DNA of 64,000 bases from Methylobacterium sp. NEAU K (GCF_030700285.1 NZ_JAUYZJ010000018.1:1-64000), one strand, 5' to 3'. Shown: positions 1 to 14,545, counted from the first letter of the stretch. Notes: a model not told the origin generated them from the sequence alone. Numbers and translations are program-made.

Positions 1-1190
<1,190 letters not shown>

Positions 1191-1247
1191 CAGAGCCTCC
1201 TAAATTCGAAATCGTGTTGCGGTTGAAGAGGTGTTTCAGGCGTAGCC

Positions 1248-3323
<2,076 letters not shown>

Positions 3324-3353
3324 CGGATTGCTCCTGAGAGACGGCGGAACCGC

Positions 3354-3824
3354 TTACCAGCGGTAGTGCGAGAAGGCGCGGTTGGCCTCGGCCATCCGGT
3401 GCGTGTCTTCCCGCTTCTTGACGGCACTGCCGCGGTTGTTGGCGGCGTCGAGCAGCTCGGCGGAGAGGCGCTCGATCATGGTACGGTCGTTCCGGGACCG
3501 GGCGGCCTGGATCAGCCAGCGGATCGCCAGAGCCTGGCGACGCTCAGTCCGGACCTCGACGGGCACTTGGTAGGTCGCGCCACCGACGCGCCGGGAGCGC
3601 ACTTCGATCATCGGAGCGACGTTGTCGAGCGCGGCGCGGAATACCTCGATCGGGTTGGCCCGGGCGCGGTTCTCGACGATGTCGAAGGCGCCGTAGACGA
3701 TCCGCTCCGCGGTCGACTTCTTGCCTTCGTACATGATCGAATTCATGAACTTCGTCAGCACGACGTCCCCGTACTTCGGGTCCGGAATGATCTCACGCTT
3801 CTCGGCAGAGTGACGACGGGACAT
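3354..3824 (-). CDS. rpsG: 30S ribosomal protein S7
   Basis: S7 is a primary 16S rRNA binder that nucleates assembly of the 30S head and contacts the E site. The 156-residue length and the sequence from [12 protein letters not shown] through [12 protein letters not shown] to the end AFSHYRW match the family throughout. It follows rpsL after a 134-nt spacer, longer than usual, in which I see no gene. In enterobacteria S7 represses the str operon; no comparable target site was identified here. Confidence 0.98.
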   Translation of the reverse strand: MSRRHSAEKREIIPDPKYGDVVLTKFMNSIMYEGKKSTAERIVYGAFDIVENRARANPIEVFRAALDNVAPMIEVRSRRVGGATYQVPVEVRTERRQALAIRWLIQAARSRNDRTMIERLSAELLDAANNRGSAVKKREDTHRMAEANRAFSHYRW

Positions 3825-3958
3825 GTCTCAGAACTCTCAAACGAGTAGTTTTTAAGCGCCTCGCGCAGGCCGCCTCAGCGTTCTTGGTGACGCCGGCGAC
3901 ATCCTTACGAGGCCGTGAAAACCTGTACTGACGTCCGAATAAACTTCGGTCGTCGCCC

Positions 3959-4330
3959 TTACTTCGGCCGCTTGGCACCGTACTTGGACCGGCGCTGCTT
4001 CCGGTTCTTGACGCCCTGCGTGTCGAGCACGCCGCGCAGGATGTGGTAGCGCACACCCGGGAGATCCTTCACGCGGCCACCGCGGATCATGACCACAGAG
4101 TGCTCCTGGAGGTTGTGGCCCTCACCCGGAATGTAGCCGATCACCTCGAAGCCGTTGGTGAGACGAACCTTGGCGACCTTCCGGAGCGCCGAGTTCGGCT
4201 TCTTCGGGGTCGTCGTGTAGACCCTGGTGCAGACGCCGCGCTTCTGCGGGCAAGCGTCAAGCGCCGGAACCTTGTTGCGGCTCCGCTGGATCTTCCGCGG
4301 CTGGGCGATCAGCTGGTTGATCGTCGGCAT
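3959..4330 (-). CDS. rpsL: 30S ribosomal protein S12
   Basis: S12 lies at the decoding centre and controls accuracy. The chosen start, MPTINQL, gives 123 residues and has a purine-rich AGAGGG site upstream; a longer in-frame extension of 27 codons does not resemble S12. The streptomycin-relevant segments [13 protein letters not shown] and [13 protein letters not shown] carry the wild-type lysines, so no classical rpsL resistance substitution is visible. It is the first gene of the leftward str operon. Confidence 0.98.
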   Translation of the reverse strand: MPTINQLIAQPRKIQRSRNKVPALDACPQKRGVCTRVYTTTPKKPNSALRKVAKVRLTNGFEVIGYIPGEGHNLQEHSVVMIRGGRVKDLPGVRYHILRGVLDTQGVKNRKQRRSKYGAKRPK

Positions 4331-4583
4331 CCTGTGCCCTCTTCCTCGGTCACCTTGGCCGGACTGCACAGGGCAATCCGCAAAACGAATATGCGCCGGA
4401 GGGCCTGTCACGAACCCTCGGCGCGGTGTGGGCAGAGGAGCACGCTCGAAACGAACGCGCTCGTACCTACGGATCTGACTTAGAGCGTCAGGCGATTTGA
4501 ACCTTCGGATCGCTCGGGGCGATGGCGGCTACAAGGAAGAACCGAGGAGCCGTCGGCAGCCGATGGCCGTCCGAAGTGGCGCG

Positions 4584-4612
4584 CTTCTAGACGCGGTTAG
4601 CGCCTAGGTCAA
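4584..4612 (-). promoter_or_regulatory. Candidate housekeeping promoter of the str operon
   Basis: On the minus strand TTGACC (4612-4607) is followed by a 17-nt spacer and TAGAAG (4589-4584). This is a good sigma-70-type pair in the only large spacer ahead of rpsL and predicts a leader of about 250 nt. Called by pattern only. The -10 resembles TAGCAG, found upstream of rpsM in this window. Confidence 0.55.
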
Positions 4613-5112
4613 TGCATCCGCTGCAGAAAACTGCGCCCATCGAGACGTTAACGTCCGGTCACAGGGCGGAGCGATCGAGCCGCGCGACCTCCCGCTTTTC
4701 AGAGGGCTGTCGCCGACATGACATTGCTCGGGCGCCTCGACGGGAAGCGGAGAATCGGCGGCCGAAGCTCCCCATCCCGGGCGGACAGGCCATGCGCACC
4801 TCCCACGCCGTTCCACGCCCGTCGGCCACGTAGTCCGGTCGTGGACCCATCGCTGCGAATCGCTCCGTAGGTCTCCCTCTCATAATAGACGTCCGGCGGT
4901 CAGCCGTTTCCGCCGGCGAGGTTTTTTCCGCGCGCGGACATACCTCGAGGCGTCGACCTCATCGAATGCCGGTATTCGGATTCGAAGCCGACGTGTCGGA
5001 TCGGGGCAGGACACAGGCCTCACGGTCTACGGAAGATTAAAGCGAACCATCGAAGTGTCGCGATCGTCGGGCGGCGAGCAGGTCGCCCAGGTTCGCGTCA
5101 AGGATGTTGCGT
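4613..5112. other. Intergenic region between divergent str and spc operons
   Basis: This spacer separates the str operon promoter from a small rightward gene. I see no convincing coding frame, RNA gene, insertion-sequence end or S10-operon remnant. Open frames on both strands lack ribosome sites and family resemblance. Confidence 0.5.
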
Positions 5113-5490
5113 ATGGGTTGCGTCGCTGTCAGCAACGTCGTCCCCTTCCGGCGGATCACTCCCGCCTCTGCGGCGGGCGAGCGTGACGCGCGCAACCGCC
5201 GCCGGAGCGAACAGCGGTCGCTCCTGGACGCGGTCTACGCGACGGGCAGCATGATCGTCGGCGCGGACGATCGGGACATCAAACTCACCGCGTCCCGCCT
5301 CCAGGTCTATGGCTTCCTGGCGATCGAGGAGGTGAGAGCCGACGGATCCATGCGCCGCTTGCGACCCTCCGAAGCGATTCGCGCGCGGTCGGAGCGTCCG
5401 TGGCGCTTGTCGAAGCCGGCTTTCGGTACCGCCGTCACCATTCCAAGCCTCGACGGATTCCTGTTCGAATCGGCCGGCGAGCCTTTCTGA
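5113..5490 (+). CDS. Hypothetical protein (125 aa)
   Basis: I do not recognise a family. The chosen ATG has AAGG nine bases upstream and gives MGCVAVSNVVPFRRITPAS; a second ATG three codons earlier is the alternative. The N-terminus is basic, the middle (RSLLDAVYATGSMIVGADDRDIKL) looks like an ordinary soluble protein, and the C-terminus is mixed. There is no signal peptide or membrane segment. It stands alone between the divergent str and spc operons, where S10 genes would normally lie. Opposite-strand frames overlap it, so its reality rests on start context and composition. Confidence 0.45.
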   Translation: MGCVAVSNVVPFRRITPASAAGERDARNRRRSEQRSLLDAVYATGSMIVGADDRDIKLTASRLQVYGFLAIEEVRADGSMRRLRPSEAIRARSERPWRLSKPAFGTAVTIPSLDGFLFESAGEPF

Positions 5491-5970
5491 CAGCCGCTCG
5501 CCTCCGAGCGATGCGTCCGTCGCGCGGGAATACGCGGCTGTCCTACCGGAAGCGTCGCGTTGACGGGTCGGGCCGGCGGCCTCGACGAGTGCGGCCGGTC
5601 GAAGAGCGGGGTAAGCCGACTCGGATTGGACGCTGACCGAACAGCCCAGCCGCGAGCCCGCTCAAACGGGATCGGCCGGCGTGACGCGAGCCCGCTCCCG
5701 GTGCGATCGAGACGCCCGTGCGCCAAGGCCGGGCCGGCCGATTTCGTCCCGATCGGCTTGCCATCCCGGCCTGCCCGTAGTATGCGCCCGGCCTTCGCGA
5801 CATTCCCATTGGGTGCTCGCACCCTGTGAACGCGGCGACCGCGCCGGCGTCTTCGACGCCGCAAGCGCGGTTTATTACATGAGCCGGGGACATCAGATCC
5901 CCATCAGGCGTCGTCCGCCGGGCAATACCGCCCGCGTGCGGAAACCCGCCTGAAACAAGGAGTCACGCAC
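5491..5970. other. Intergenic region upstream of rplN
   Basis: This stretch occupies the position where rpsQ and the rest of the S10 operon would usually precede rplN. I find no remnant of those genes and no convincing ORF. It should contain the promoter of the spc operon; one weak candidate is listed separately. Confidence 0.5.
5758..5786 (+). promoter_or_regulatory. Weak candidate promoter for the spc operon
   Basis: TTGCCA (5758-5763), a 17-nt spacer and TATGCG (5781-5786) form a possible sigma-70 pair about 185 nt before rplN. The match is moderate and other weak pairs exist nearby, for example around 5873. Confidence 0.3.
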
Positions 5971-6339
5971 GTGATCCAGATGCAGACGAATCTGGACGTC
6001 GCCGACAACTCGGGTGCACGCCGTGTGATGTGCATCAAGGTGCTCGGCGGGTCGAAGCGCAAATATGCCGGCGTCGGCGACGTGATCGTCGTGTCGGTGA
6101 AGGAGGCGATCCCGCGCGGTCGCGTCAAGAAAGGCGACGTCATGAAGGCGGTCGTCGTTCGCACCGCCAAGGACGTGAAGCGCGCCGACGGATCGGTCAT
6201 CCGCTTCGACAAGAACGCCGCGGTCCTGATCAACAATCAGAAGGAGCCGATCGGCACCCGCATCTTCGGACCGGTGCCGCGCGAACTGCGCGCGCGCAAC
6301 CACATGAAGATCATCTCGCTGGCGCCGGAGGTGCTGTGA
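5971..6339 (+). CDS. rplN: 50S ribosomal protein L14
   Basis: L14 is a conserved 23S rRNA-binding protein at the subunit interface (bridge B8). The 122-residue sequence from [19 protein letters not shown] to [12 protein letters not shown] is typical and full length. The start is GTG with AAGGAG eight bases upstream. It is the first gene of the rightward spc operon here. rpsQ is not adjacent, which is unusual. The stop overlaps the rplX start. Confidence 0.98.
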   Translation: MIQMQTNLDVADNSGARRVMCIKVLGGSKRKYAGVGDVIVVSVKEAIPRGRVKKGDVMKAVVVRTAKDVKRADGSVIRFDKNAAVLINNQKEPIGTRIFGPVPRELRARNHMKIISLAPEVL

Positions 6340-6653
6340 TGGCCGCCAAGATCAAGAAGGGCGACAAGGTCGTCGTGCTCACCGGCCGCGATTCCGGCCG
6401 CTCGGGCGAGGTGATCCAGGTGCTGCCGAAAGAGGGTCGGGCCTTCGTGCGCGGCATCAACCTGGTCAAGAAGCACCAGAAGCAGACACAGAACCAGGAA
6501 GGCGGCATCATCTCCAAGGAGGCCGCTATCCAACTCTCGAACATCGCGGTCGCCGATGCCAACGGCAAGCCGACCCGCGTGGGTTTCCGCATTCTCGAAG
6601 ACGGGCGCAAGGTCCGGTTCGCCAAGAGCACGGGGGATCAGATCGATGGCTGA
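6339..6653 (+). CDS. rplX: 50S ribosomal protein L24
   Basis: L24 is an assembly-initiator protein of the large subunit. Its 104 residues carry the N-terminal KOW motif ([20 protein letters not shown]) and the usual bacterial C-terminal half. The ATG overlaps the rplN stop codon by one base (TGATG), which implies coupled translation. Its own stop overlaps the rplE start by eight bases. Confidence 0.97.
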   Translation: MAAKIKKGDKVVVLTGRDSGRSGEVIQVLPKEGRAFVRGINLVKKHQKQTQNQEGGIISKEAAIQLSNIAVADANGKPTRVGFRILEDGRKVRFAKSTGDQIDG

Positions 6654-7212
6654 GGCCGACAAGAACGCCTACACCCCGCGGCTTCGCAAGCACTACGACG
6701 AAGTGGTGCGGCAGAAGCTGATCGAGGAGTTCGGGTACAAGAACCCGATGCAGGTCCCCCAGATCGAGAAGATCGTCATCAACATGGGCGTCGGCGAGTC
6801 CACGGCGGATTCGAAGAAGGCGTCTGTGGCTGCCGGCGACCTCGCTCTGATCGCCGGCCAGAAGCCGGTGATCACCCGAGCCCGCAAGGCCATTGCGACC
6901 TTCAAGGTCCGCGAGGGCATGCCGATCGGCTGCAAGGTGACGCTGCGCAAGCAGCGCATGTACGAGTTCATGGACCGCCTGATCACGATCGCGCTGCCGC
7001 GCGTCCGCGATTTCCGCGGCCTGAATCCGCGCTCGTTCGACGGGCGGGGCAACTACGCGCTGGGTCTCAAGGAGCACCTCGTGTTCCCGGAGATCTCCTA
7101 CGACAAGGCAGAGCAGACCTGGGGCATGGACATCGTCGTGGCGACCTCCGCCCAGACCGATGCCGAGGCCAAGGCCCTGCTCGCCGCCTTCCAGTTCCCG
7201 TTCCGGCAGTGA
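6646..7212 (+). CDS. rplE: 50S ribosomal protein L5
   Basis: L5 binds 5S rRNA and contacts P-site tRNA. The start [17 protein letters not shown] gives 188 residues, normal for the class, and overlaps rplX by eight bases. The motifs [21 protein letters not shown] and [15 protein letters not shown] are in the expected order. Confidence 0.98.
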   Translation: MAEADKNAYTPRLRKHYDEVVRQKLIEEFGYKNPMQVPQIEKIVINMGVGESTADSKKASVAAGDLALIAGQKPVITRARKAIATFKVREGMPIGCKVTLRKQRMYEFMDRLITIALPRVRDFRGLNPRSFDGRGNYALGLKEHLVFPEISYDKAEQTWGMDIVVATSAQTDAEAKALLAAFQFPFRQ

Positions 7213-7252
7213 GGCCCTCGCGCCTCATACGCGGACACCGGAGATAGACCAC

Positions 7253-7558
7253 ATGTCGAAGAAAAGCTCAGTCGAGAAGAATGAGGCCCGCAAGGCGTTG
7301 GTGAAGCGCTTCGCGGCCAAGCGGAAGGCGCTCCTCGAAGTCGCCAACAACGACAGCCTCGAGATGGAGGAGCGCTTCGAGGCGCGCCTCAAGCTCGCGG
7401 AACTGCCGCGCAACTCGTCGGCCACCCGCATCCGCAACCGCTGCGGCATCACCGGCCGGCCTCGGGCCTTCTACCGCAAGATGGGCATCTCGCGCGTCGC
7501 GCTGCGAGAGCTGGGCAACCGGGGCCTGATCCCCGGCCTGGTCAAGTCGAGCTGGTAA
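7253..7558 (+). CDS. rpsN: 30S ribosomal protein S14
   Basis: S14 is a 30S head protein. The start [14 protein letters not shown] gives 101 residues, the long zinc-independent form: the [21 protein letters not shown] region has one cysteine and no CXXC pairs. The stop codon is embedded in the ribosome site of rpsH. Confidence 0.97.
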   Translation: MSKKSSVEKNEARKALVKRFAAKRKALLEVANNDSLEMEERFEARLKLAELPRNSSATRIRNRCGITGRPRAFYRKMGISRVALRELGNRGLIPGLVKSSW

Positions 7559-7568
7559 GGAGGTCCCC

Positions 7569-7964
7569 ATGGTCAACGATCCCGTGGGCGACATGCTCAC
7601 CCGCATCCGCAACGGCCAGCTGCGCCGTCGCAACGTCGTCCAGACGCCCGGCTCGCGCCTGCGCGCCAGCGTCCTGAACGTGCTGAAGGCCGAGGGCTAT
7701 ATCCGCGACTACGCGGCCACGGACCTCGGCAACGGCCGCACCGAGTTCGCCATCGAGCTCAAGTACTACGACGGCCGCCCGGTGATCCGCGAGATCAAGC
7801 GCGTGTCGAAGCCCGGCCGTCGGGTCTACTCGTCGGTCGGCGAACTTCCGCACGTTGCCGACGGCCTCGGCGTCACCATCGTCTCCACCCCGCAGGGCGT
7901 CATGGCCGACCACGAGGCGCGCGAGCGCAACGTCGGCGGTGAAGTGCTCTGCACCGTGTTCTGA
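7569..7964 (+). CDS. rpsH: 30S ribosomal protein S8
   Basis: S8 is a primary binder of helix 21 of 16S rRNA and, in enterobacteria, the spc operon repressor. The 131 residues begin [17 protein letters not shown] and end with the conserved [18 protein letters not shown]. An AAGGAGG site overlaps the rpsN stop. No S8 target mimic was identified in the leader. Confidence 0.98.
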   Translation: MVNDPVGDMLTRIRNGQLRRRNVVQTPGSRLRASVLNVLKAEGYIRDYAATDLGNGRTEFAIELKYYDGRPVIREIKRVSKPGRRVYSSVGELPHVADGLGVTIVSTPQGVMADHEARERNVGGEVLCTVF

Positions 7965-7987
7965 TCGGGACATAAGGAGGGTATCCC

Positions 7988-8521
7988 ATGTCTCGCGTAG
8001 GCAAGAAGCCGGTTCCCGTCCCCGCTGGCGTCACCGCCACCGTCGATGGCCAGACCGTGAAGATGAAGGGCTCGAAGGGCGAGCTGCACTTTGTCGTCCC
8101 GTCCCTCGTCAATGTGGCGATGAAGGACGGCGCGATCGAGGTCCAGCCGGTCAACCAGTCCAAGCCCGCCCGTTCCCTCTGGGGCACGTCGCGGGCGCAG
8201 ATCGCCAACATCGTCGAGGGCGTGTCGAAGGGCTTCGAGAAGAAGCTCGAGATCACGGGCGTCGGCTATCGTGCGGCGATGGCCGGCAAGGCCCTCAAGC
8301 TGTCGCTCGGCTACAGCCACGACATCGAATACGCGATCCCGGCCGGGATCACGATCGCTACCCCGAAGCCCACCGAGATCACGATCTCCGGGATCAACCG
8401 CCAGCAGGTCGGTCAGGTCGCCGCCGAGATCCGCGAATACCGCGGACCCGAACCCTACAAGGGCAAGGGCGTGAAGTACGCGGGCGAGTTCATCTTCCGC
8501 AAGGAAGGCAAGAAGAAGTAA
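7988..8521 (+). CDS. rplF: 50S ribosomal protein L6
   Basis: L6 lies near the factor-binding centre of the large subunit. The 177 residues show the duplicated L6 fold: [16 protein letters not shown] at the start, [21 protein letters not shown] in the middle and the C-terminal [18 protein letters not shown] signature. AAGGAGG precedes the ATG. Confidence 0.98.
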   Translation: MSRVGKKPVPVPAGVTATVDGQTVKMKGSKGELHFVVPSLVNVAMKDGAIEVQPVNQSKPARSLWGTSRAQIANIVEGVSKGFEKKLEITGVGYRAAMAGKALKLSLGYSHDIEYAIPAGITIATPKPTEITISGINRQQVGQVAAEIREYRGPEPYKGKGVKYAGEFIFRKEGKKK

Positions 8522-8531
8522 GGAGGGCATC

Positions 8532-8894
8532 ATGTCTCGCAAGCTCGAAGCCCTCGATCGCCGCAAGGCGCGCGTCCGCCGCGCGCTGCGGGCGGCCGCC
8601 AACGGCCGTCCGCGGCTCTCGGTGTTCCGCTCGTCGAAGCAGATCTACGTGCAGGTCATCGACGACGTGGCCGGCAAGACGCTGGCCGCCGCCTCGTCGA
8701 TCGACAAGGCGCTCAAGGGTGATCTCAAGACCGGCGCCGACGTCGCCGCCGCGACCGCGGTCGGCAAGCTGGTGGCCGAGCGCGCCAAGGCGGCGGGGGT
8801 CACGAAAGTGATCTTCGACCGCTCCGGCTACATCTATCACGGCCGCGTCAAGGCCGTGGCCGAAGCCGCCCGCGAGGGCGGCCTGGAGTTCTAA
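8532..8894 (+). CDS. rplR: 50S ribosomal protein L18
   Basis: L18 binds 5S rRNA together with L5. The 120 residues contain [20 protein letters not shown] and the C-terminal [21 protein letters not shown] signature. AAGGAGG overlaps the rplF stop. A 109-nt spacer with a hairpin follows before rpsE. Confidence 0.98.
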   Translation: MSRKLEALDRRKARVRRALRAAANGRPRLSVFRSSKQIYVQVIDDVAGKTLAAASSIDKALKGDLKTGADVAAATAVGKLVAERAKAAGVTKVIFDRSGYIYHGRVKAVAEAAREGGLEF

Positions 8895-8902
8895 GACTCC
8901 TT

Positions 8903-8926
8903 CCGCGCGGCATATCGGCCGCGCGG
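8903..8926 (+). promoter_or_regulatory. Hairpin in the rplR-rpsE spacer
   Basis: Perfect 9-bp arms, CCGCGCGGC (8903-8911) and GCCGCGCGG (8918-8926), enclose a 6-nt loop. The following sequence is pyrimidine-rich but lacks a clean U run, so this may be a processing or attenuation element rather than a terminator. Confidence 0.4.
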
Positions 8927-9003
8927 ACCTTTCCTCCCCTCTGGGCGGGAAGAATCGAGCGAGCGGGTCCTTCGATCCGCGCTAGTGAGATAGGTAGACC
9001 AAC

Positions 9004-9591
9004 ATGGCACGTGAACGTGAAGGCGGGGGCCGCGGCCGCCGCGATGATCGCGAGGAGCGCGACAGCGAATTCGTGGACAAGCTCGTCCACATCAACCGCG
9101 TCGCCAAGGTGGTGAAGGGCGGCCGTCGCTTCGGCTTCGCGGCTCTCGTCGTCGTCGGCGACCAGAAGGGCCGCGTCGGCTTCGGCCACGGCAAGGCCCG
9201 TGAGGTGCCAGAGGCGATCCGGAAGGCGACCGAGGCGGCCAAGCGCGGCCTCATCCGCGTGTCGCTGCGCGAGGGCCGGACGCTGCACCACGACGTCAAC
9301 GGCCGTCACGGCGCCGGCAAGGTGATCCTCCGTGCCGCCCCGCAGGGTACCGGCATCATCGCCGGCGGCCCGATGCGCGCCGTGTTCGAGACGCTCGGCA
9401 TGCAGGACGTCGTCGCCAAGTCGCTCGGCTCCTCGAACCCCTACAACCTCGTGCGCGCCACCTTCGAGGCGCTCAAGAACGAGGACAGCCCGCGCTCCGT
9501 GGCGGCCCGCCGTGGCATCAAGGTGTCGAGCCTCCAGGCCCGCCGCCGCGACGCCGACCCGGCCGACCAGTCCGAAGCCGCGGTCGCGTAA
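9004..9591 (+). CDS. rpsE: 30S ribosomal protein S5
   Basis: S5 supports decoding accuracy and mRNA unwinding at the entry channel. The 195 residues start with an [12 protein letters not shown] tail typical of alphaproteobacteria. The S5 double-stranded RNA-binding domain ([22 protein letters not shown]) and the C-terminal domain with [15 protein letters not shown] follow. The spectinomycin-loop region VVKGGRRF looks wild type. Confidence 0.98.
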   Translation: MAREREGGGRGRRDDREERDSEFVDKLVHINRVAKVVKGGRRFGFAALVVVGDQKGRVGFGHGKAREVPEAIRKATEAAKRGLIRVSLREGRTLHHDVNGRHGAGKVILRAAPQGTGIIAGGPMRAVFETLGMQDVVAKSLGSSNPYNLVRATFEALKNEDSPRSVAARRGIKVSSLQARRRDADPADQSEAAVA

Positions 9592-9602
9592 GGGAGGGTC
9601 CG

Positions 9603-9794
9603 ATGGCACAGAAGACGCTCCGCATCGAGCAGATCGGCTCGCCGATCCGCCGCGAGGCCAGCCAGCGCCAGACGCTGATCGGCCTGAAGCTCAACAAGCT
9701 TCACCGCGTGTCCGAGCTGGAGGATACTCCCTCCGTGCGCGGCATGATCCGCAAGGTTGCGCACCTCGTGCGCGTCCACGGCGACGTGGCGTGA
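9603..9794 (+). CDS. rpmD: 50S ribosomal protein L30
   Basis: L30 is a small large-subunit protein. The 63 residues include [35 protein letters not shown] and [13 protein letters not shown]. It sits between rpsE and rplO with short spacers and a GGAGGG site ahead of the ATG. Confidence 0.97.
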   Translation: MAQKTLRIEQIGSPIRREASQRQTLIGLKLNKLHRVSELEDTPSVRGMIRKVAHLVRVHGDVA

Positions 9795-9804
9795 GGAGGG
9801 CACC

Positions 9805-10311
9805 ATGAAGCTCAACCAGATCAGCGACAATCCCGGCGCCACCAAGGACCGGATGCGCGTCGGCAGGGGCATCGGCTCCGGCAAGGGCAAGACCGCGGGC
9901 CGCGGCGTGAAGGGTCAGAAGGCCCGGACCGGCGTGTCCATCAAGGGCTTCGAGGGCGGCCAGATGCCGTTGCATCGTCGCCTTCCGAAGCGCGGCTTCA
10001 ACAACATCCACGGCCAGGACCTGAACGAGGTGAACCTCGGCCGGATCCAGGAAGCCGTGGATGCGGGCAAGCTCGACAAGGCCGCGACCGTGACGGTCGA
10101 GAGCCTCGTCGCCGCCGGCATCATCGCCCGTCCCCGGGACGGCGTGAAGCTGCTCGGCGTCGGAGAGCTGACCGCGAAGCTCGCCTTCGATGTTACCCGC
10201 GCCTCCAAGACCGCCGTCGAGGCGGTCGAGAAGGCCGGAGGCTCGGTCACGGTCGCCTTCGCTTCGGGCGTCTCGACCCGCGGCGGCGCCCGCGAGGCGG
10301 CCACGGCCTGA
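9805..10311 (+). CDS. rplO: 50S ribosomal protein L15
   Basis: L15 is an assembly protein of the large subunit. The start [20 protein letters not shown] gives 168 residues. The basic [22 protein letters not shown] tract and [16 protein letters not shown] are diagnostic. GAGGAGG overlaps the rpmD stop. Downstream, a terminator-like hairpin separates it from secY. Confidence 0.98.
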   Translation: MKLNQISDNPGATKDRMRVGRGIGSGKGKTAGRGVKGQKARTGVSIKGFEGGQMPLHRRLPKRGFNNIHGQDLNEVNLGRIQEAVDAGKLDKAATVTVESLVAAGIIARPRDGVKLLGVGELTAKLAFDVTRASKTAVEAVEKAGGSVTVAFASGVSTRGGAREAATA

Positions 10312-10381
10312 CGGCCGGCCAAGGGGCGACCCGGAGACCCGTTGCGCGGTTCCCCGGCACCCTTTAAGCCGATCCTTCGAG

Positions 10382-10413
10382 CGGCGGCCCTGCGACCACG
10401 CGGGCCGCCGTTT
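10382..10413 (+). terminator. Terminator-like hairpin between rplO and secY
   Basis: CGGCGGCCC (10382-10390) pairs with GGGCCGCCG (10402-10410) across an 11-nt loop and is followed by TTTTC. It could partly terminate transcription between ribosomal genes and secY, or act as an attenuator, since secY has no obvious separate promoter. Confidence 0.5.
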
Positions 10414-10465
10414 TCATTTCATCCGGGCAATCGACGCCCGGCGACACTCCCAGGACGCGACGCTT

Positions 10466-11812
<1,347 letters not shown>

Positions 11813-11982
11813 CCCTGCTACAGAGGCGGGACTGACCCACGCAAGACCCCGCCTATGGCCCAAAGGCCTGGATGCCTCCGGGCGCAGGACCGGCTAGAAA
11901 AACGCGAACCAGGCGATGCCGGGGAGGCTTCGCCAGCCGCCGCTTGTGCCCGGAAAGAGCCGGGCCGGACGAGGACAACGCC

Positions 11983-12585
11983 ATGCGCATCATTCTGCTC
12001 GGACCGCCCGGTGCGGGGAAGGGGACCCAGTCCGAGCGGATCGTACAGCGATTCGGGATCCCGCAGCTGTCCACCGGTGACATGCTGCGCGCCGCGGTAG
12101 CTGCCGGCACCCCGGTGGGACTCGAGGCCAAGGCCGTCATGGAATCCGGCGGGCTCGTCTCCGACCGGATCGTTGTCGGGATCGTCGCCGACCGCATCGA
12201 AGAGGCGGATGCAAGGCGCGGCTTCATCCTCGACGGCTTCCCCCGTACAGTCGCCCAGGCCGAGGCGCTGGCCACCATGCTGGCCGGGAAGGGGCTGAGC
12301 CTCTCCGCCGTCATCGAGCTGAAGGTCGACGAGGACGCCCTCGTCGGGCGGATCCAGAAGCGGGCGGCCGAGACCCTGGCCCGCGGCCAGGCCGTGCGCA
12401 AGGACGACACCCCGGAGGTGTTCAAGCAGCGTCTCGAGGCCTACCGCGCCCAGACCGCGCCCCTCTCGGCCTATTACGCGAAGACGGGCCTGCTCCGGAC
12501 CGTCGACGGGATGCAGCCGATCGATACGGTCACCACCGAGCTGATGTCGGTGCTCGAGCCGCACGAGGAGCGCGTCGCCTCCTGA
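11983..12585 (+). CDS. adk: Adenylate kinase, short form
   Basis: The enzyme interconverts ATP plus AMP and two ADP in the cytoplasm. The start [16 protein letters not shown] carries the P-loop (GPPGAGKGT) at residues 7-15, followed by [10 protein letters not shown] and LDGFPRT. At 200 residues and without the LID cysteine cluster it is the short type common in alphaproteobacteria. It follows secY as in other genomes, but the usually adjacent rpsM is about 1.6 kb away. Confidence 0.97.
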   Translation: MRIILLGPPGAGKGTQSERIVQRFGIPQLSTGDMLRAAVAAGTPVGLEAKAVMESGGLVSDRIVVGIVADRIEEADARRGFILDGFPRTVAQAEALATMLAGKGLSLSAVIELKVDEDALVGRIQKRAAETLARGQAVRKDDTPEVFKQRLEAYRAQTAPLSAYYAKTGLLRTVDGMQPIDTVTTELMSVLEPHEERVAS

Positions 12586-13310
12586 CGTGACTGCGCGCGC
12601 CGCCGTTCAGGCAGTCTGCCGGATGACGCCTCGGCTCCGGTCGAGCCGCGCGAGCGTGCATTCGAGGTGATCGCATCCAACGCCGAGTCCGATTGGTGCG
12701 GACGCGCCGGGTCGACGGCCTTGCCGTCGCACACGCCTTGCGCGGCCCCCCCACCGTCGCCGCGAGGTCGAGGTAATACGGATCGGCGCGATCCCCCGTG
12801 CGAGCAGAGCGCGGTGTTGATCATCGCCGCGCTTATGCAGCCGACGGTGCGCTCGGCGCCAGCGAAGGTCGCGACGTGTTCGGCGGTGGAGACCCCTTCC
12901 GGATCGCAGGGCGCATAGCCCCAGCCACGCAAGCAGCCGGGGAGAGCTTTCAGGCCGTTCGGCAGGCGGCCTTGACCGTCGGTGCCTCACGAACGGCTGC
13001 GCAGGGTGTCGAAGCCTCGGCTGCCACCACAGCCTATCCAGCCGGCAGGTCATCGCCGGTGCGAGGTCGACACGCGGTCGGCAAGTGCCCCGGGGCGCTT
13101 CGACGAAGGTTTCCCCCCGGCGGGCCCGGGACAGGTCTGTCCACGACAGTCGATCGTATGAAGTCGATCGATCCGATGCGGACGCGGGGACCGCACAAGG
13201 ACCGCGGAGCCTTGAAAACGATCGGAAGCGCCAATCCGCCAAGCTGAACCGCACGTGCGAACAATCCGCGGCGTCACCGGTTGAGGGACGCAAGATCCTT
13301 GGGAACCTCG
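12586..13310. other. Gene-poor spacer after adk
   Basis: No supported gene was found in these 725 nt. Several open frames exist on both strands. One minus-strand stretch near 12800-12930 reads like protein (STAEHVATFAGAERTVGCIS) but lacks a continuing frame and ribosome site. It could be a decayed gene; I cannot name it. Confidence 0.45.
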
Positions 13311-13541
13311 ATGTCACTCCGCCTCGCCACGACGACGCTGCTCCTCTTCGCTGTGGCGCTGCCGGTGATACCGGTCGCAGCCCAGAGCCCGGCTCAATCC
13401 TTCCTCTACGGGGAGAAGCGGTTCCGGCACGCATGCCAGCCGCCGCTGAAATTCGCCGCCGGAGCCTGCGTCCGCCACTGCCCCGCCGGCTATCGCAACA
13501 CCGGGGGCTATTGCCGGTTTCTGGGAGAGCGGATGCGCTGA
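13311..13541 (+). CDS. Small secreted cysteine-containing protein
   Basis: This is a 76-residue protein of unknown function. The ATG start gives a clear Sec signal peptide (MSLRLATTTLLLFAVALPV, then VAAQ as a likely cleavage site). The mature part of about 50 residues has four cysteines, three of them in the segment GACVRHCPAGYRNTGGYC, suggesting disulphide-bonded folding in the periplasm. The ribosome site is weak. It converges on the next small gene with an 11-nt gap. Such small secreted proteins are common in Hyphomicrobiales; function unknown. Confidence 0.6.
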   Translation: MSLRLATTTLLLFAVALPVIPVAAQSPAQSFLYGEKRFRHACQPPLKFAAGACVRHCPAGYRNTGGYCRFLGERMR

Positions 13542-13551
13542 GGTCGGAGCG

Positions 13552-13914
13552 TCAGGGCGCCCGCTTCCGGTCGGCCCGCAGAGCGCCGAAGAAGTTGACG
13601 ATGTCCATCGCAAGCGAGCGGCGGCCGAACTGGCGGGACGGATGCCCGTCGGTCCTGCCGTCGCGTAGCTCGATCATCGCGGTCATCACGTTGTAGCGGA
13701 ACACCATCCTCCGCCCGTCGAAGGTGGCCCAGAGCAGGTCCTGCCCAGCGCCGGGCTGCTGGAGTTGCACCGAGCCGGGATCGGCCTCGCTGAGCACACC
13801 GCCGACCACCGCAAGAACCACCGGGACCACCTCGTCGGCGCATTCCTCCGCCGCCAGAAGCACCAGATCGGCGAAAGCCCGCAGGGTCGCGCCGTCGCTG
13901 GTCACAGCCGACAT
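13552..13914 (-). CDS. Hypothetical protein (120 aa)
   Basis: I do not recognise a family. The chosen start [17 protein letters not shown] has AGAGG five bases upstream; a 14-codon longer version is possible. The N-terminal half is hydrophobic-helical without a clear membrane span ([23 protein letters not shown]). The middle, [29 protein letters not shown], reads like a beta-rich soluble domain. It lies in the insertion that splits the spc and alpha operons and is opposite in direction to the ribosomal genes. Confidence 0.55.
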   Translation of the reverse strand: MSAVTSDGATLRAFADLVLLAAEECADEVVPVVLAVVGGVLSEADPGSVQLQQPGAGQDLLWATFDGRRMVFRYNVMTAMIELRDGRTDGHPSRQFGRRSLAMDIVNFFGALRADRKRAP

Positions 13915-13984
13915 ATCCACCTCTTCGTTCGTGCCTTCGATCCGCGCGCGACGCATGGCGGCACGTTCGGGCGTGCGCTTGTCG

Positions 13985-14013
13985 TTGACATCGGACTCCG
14001 CGCACGCTAGCAG
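13985..14013 (+). promoter_or_regulatory. Strong candidate promoter of the rpsM operon
   Basis: TTGACA (13985-13990), exactly 17 nt, then TAGCAG (14008-14013). It would start transcription about 145 nt before rpsM. It explains how the alpha operon is expressed although separated from the spc operon. The -10 resembles the TAGAAG of the str promoter candidate. Confidence 0.65.
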
Positions 14014-14164
14014 GCCGTCCTTCGTTCAACCGATCGCTGGTCCGAGGTGCCCTGTCCAGGGCCGCCCACGGGCCGCTTCGTCGTTTGACGCGCGCATGGG
14101 CCGGCCTCCACCGGACGCGTGCGACCATCGCCCGGCTCGCCCGGGCCTCACATGGAGAGTGATC

Positions 14165-14533
14165 GTGGCCCGTATCGCAGGCGTCAATATCCCGACCAAT
14201 AAGCGCGTCGTCATCGCGCTTCAGTACATCCACGGCATCGGCGCGAAGAAGGCCGAGGAGATCACCCAGAAGGTGAACATCCCCGCCGAGCGCCGGGTGA
14301 ACCAGCTCACCGACGCAGAGGTGCTCCAGATCCGCGAGACGATCGACCGCGACTATCTGGTCGAGGGCGACCTGCGCCGCGAAGTCTCGATGAACATCAA
14401 GCGCCTGATGGATCTCGGCGCCTATCGCGGCCTGCGTCACCGCAAGCAGCTGCCGGTCCGCGGCCAGCGCACCCACACCAATGCCCGCACCCGCAAGGGT
14501 AAGGCGAAGCCGATCGCCGGCAAGAAGAAGTAA
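14165..14533 (+). CDS. rpsM: 30S ribosomal protein S13
   Basis: S13 is a 30S head protein that contacts the P-site tRNA and forms bridges B1a/B1b. The start is GTG (read as [16 protein letters not shown]) with GGAGAG five bases upstream, giving the usual 122 residues. The motifs [40 protein letters not shown] and the basic tail ending AGKKK are intact. Confidence 0.97.
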   Translation: MARIAGVNIPTNKRVVIALQYIHGIGAKKAEEITQKVNIPAERRVNQLTDAEVLQIRETIDRDYLVEGDLRREVSMNIKRLMDLGAYRGLRHRKQLPVRGQRTHTNARTRKGKAKPIAGKKK

Positions 14534-14545
14534 GTTTTAGCGATT

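Noticed and set aside
5307..5893. Minus-strand frames in the spacer before rplN
   Set aside because: Highly Arg/Gly/Ser-rich composition, no ribosome sites, and overlap with a better-supported small gene.
12474..13434. Possible minus-strand gene after adk
   Set aside because: One stretch reads protein-like, but the frames shift repeatedly, overlap adk, and lack ribosome sites. I treat it as unexplained, possibly decayed, sequence.
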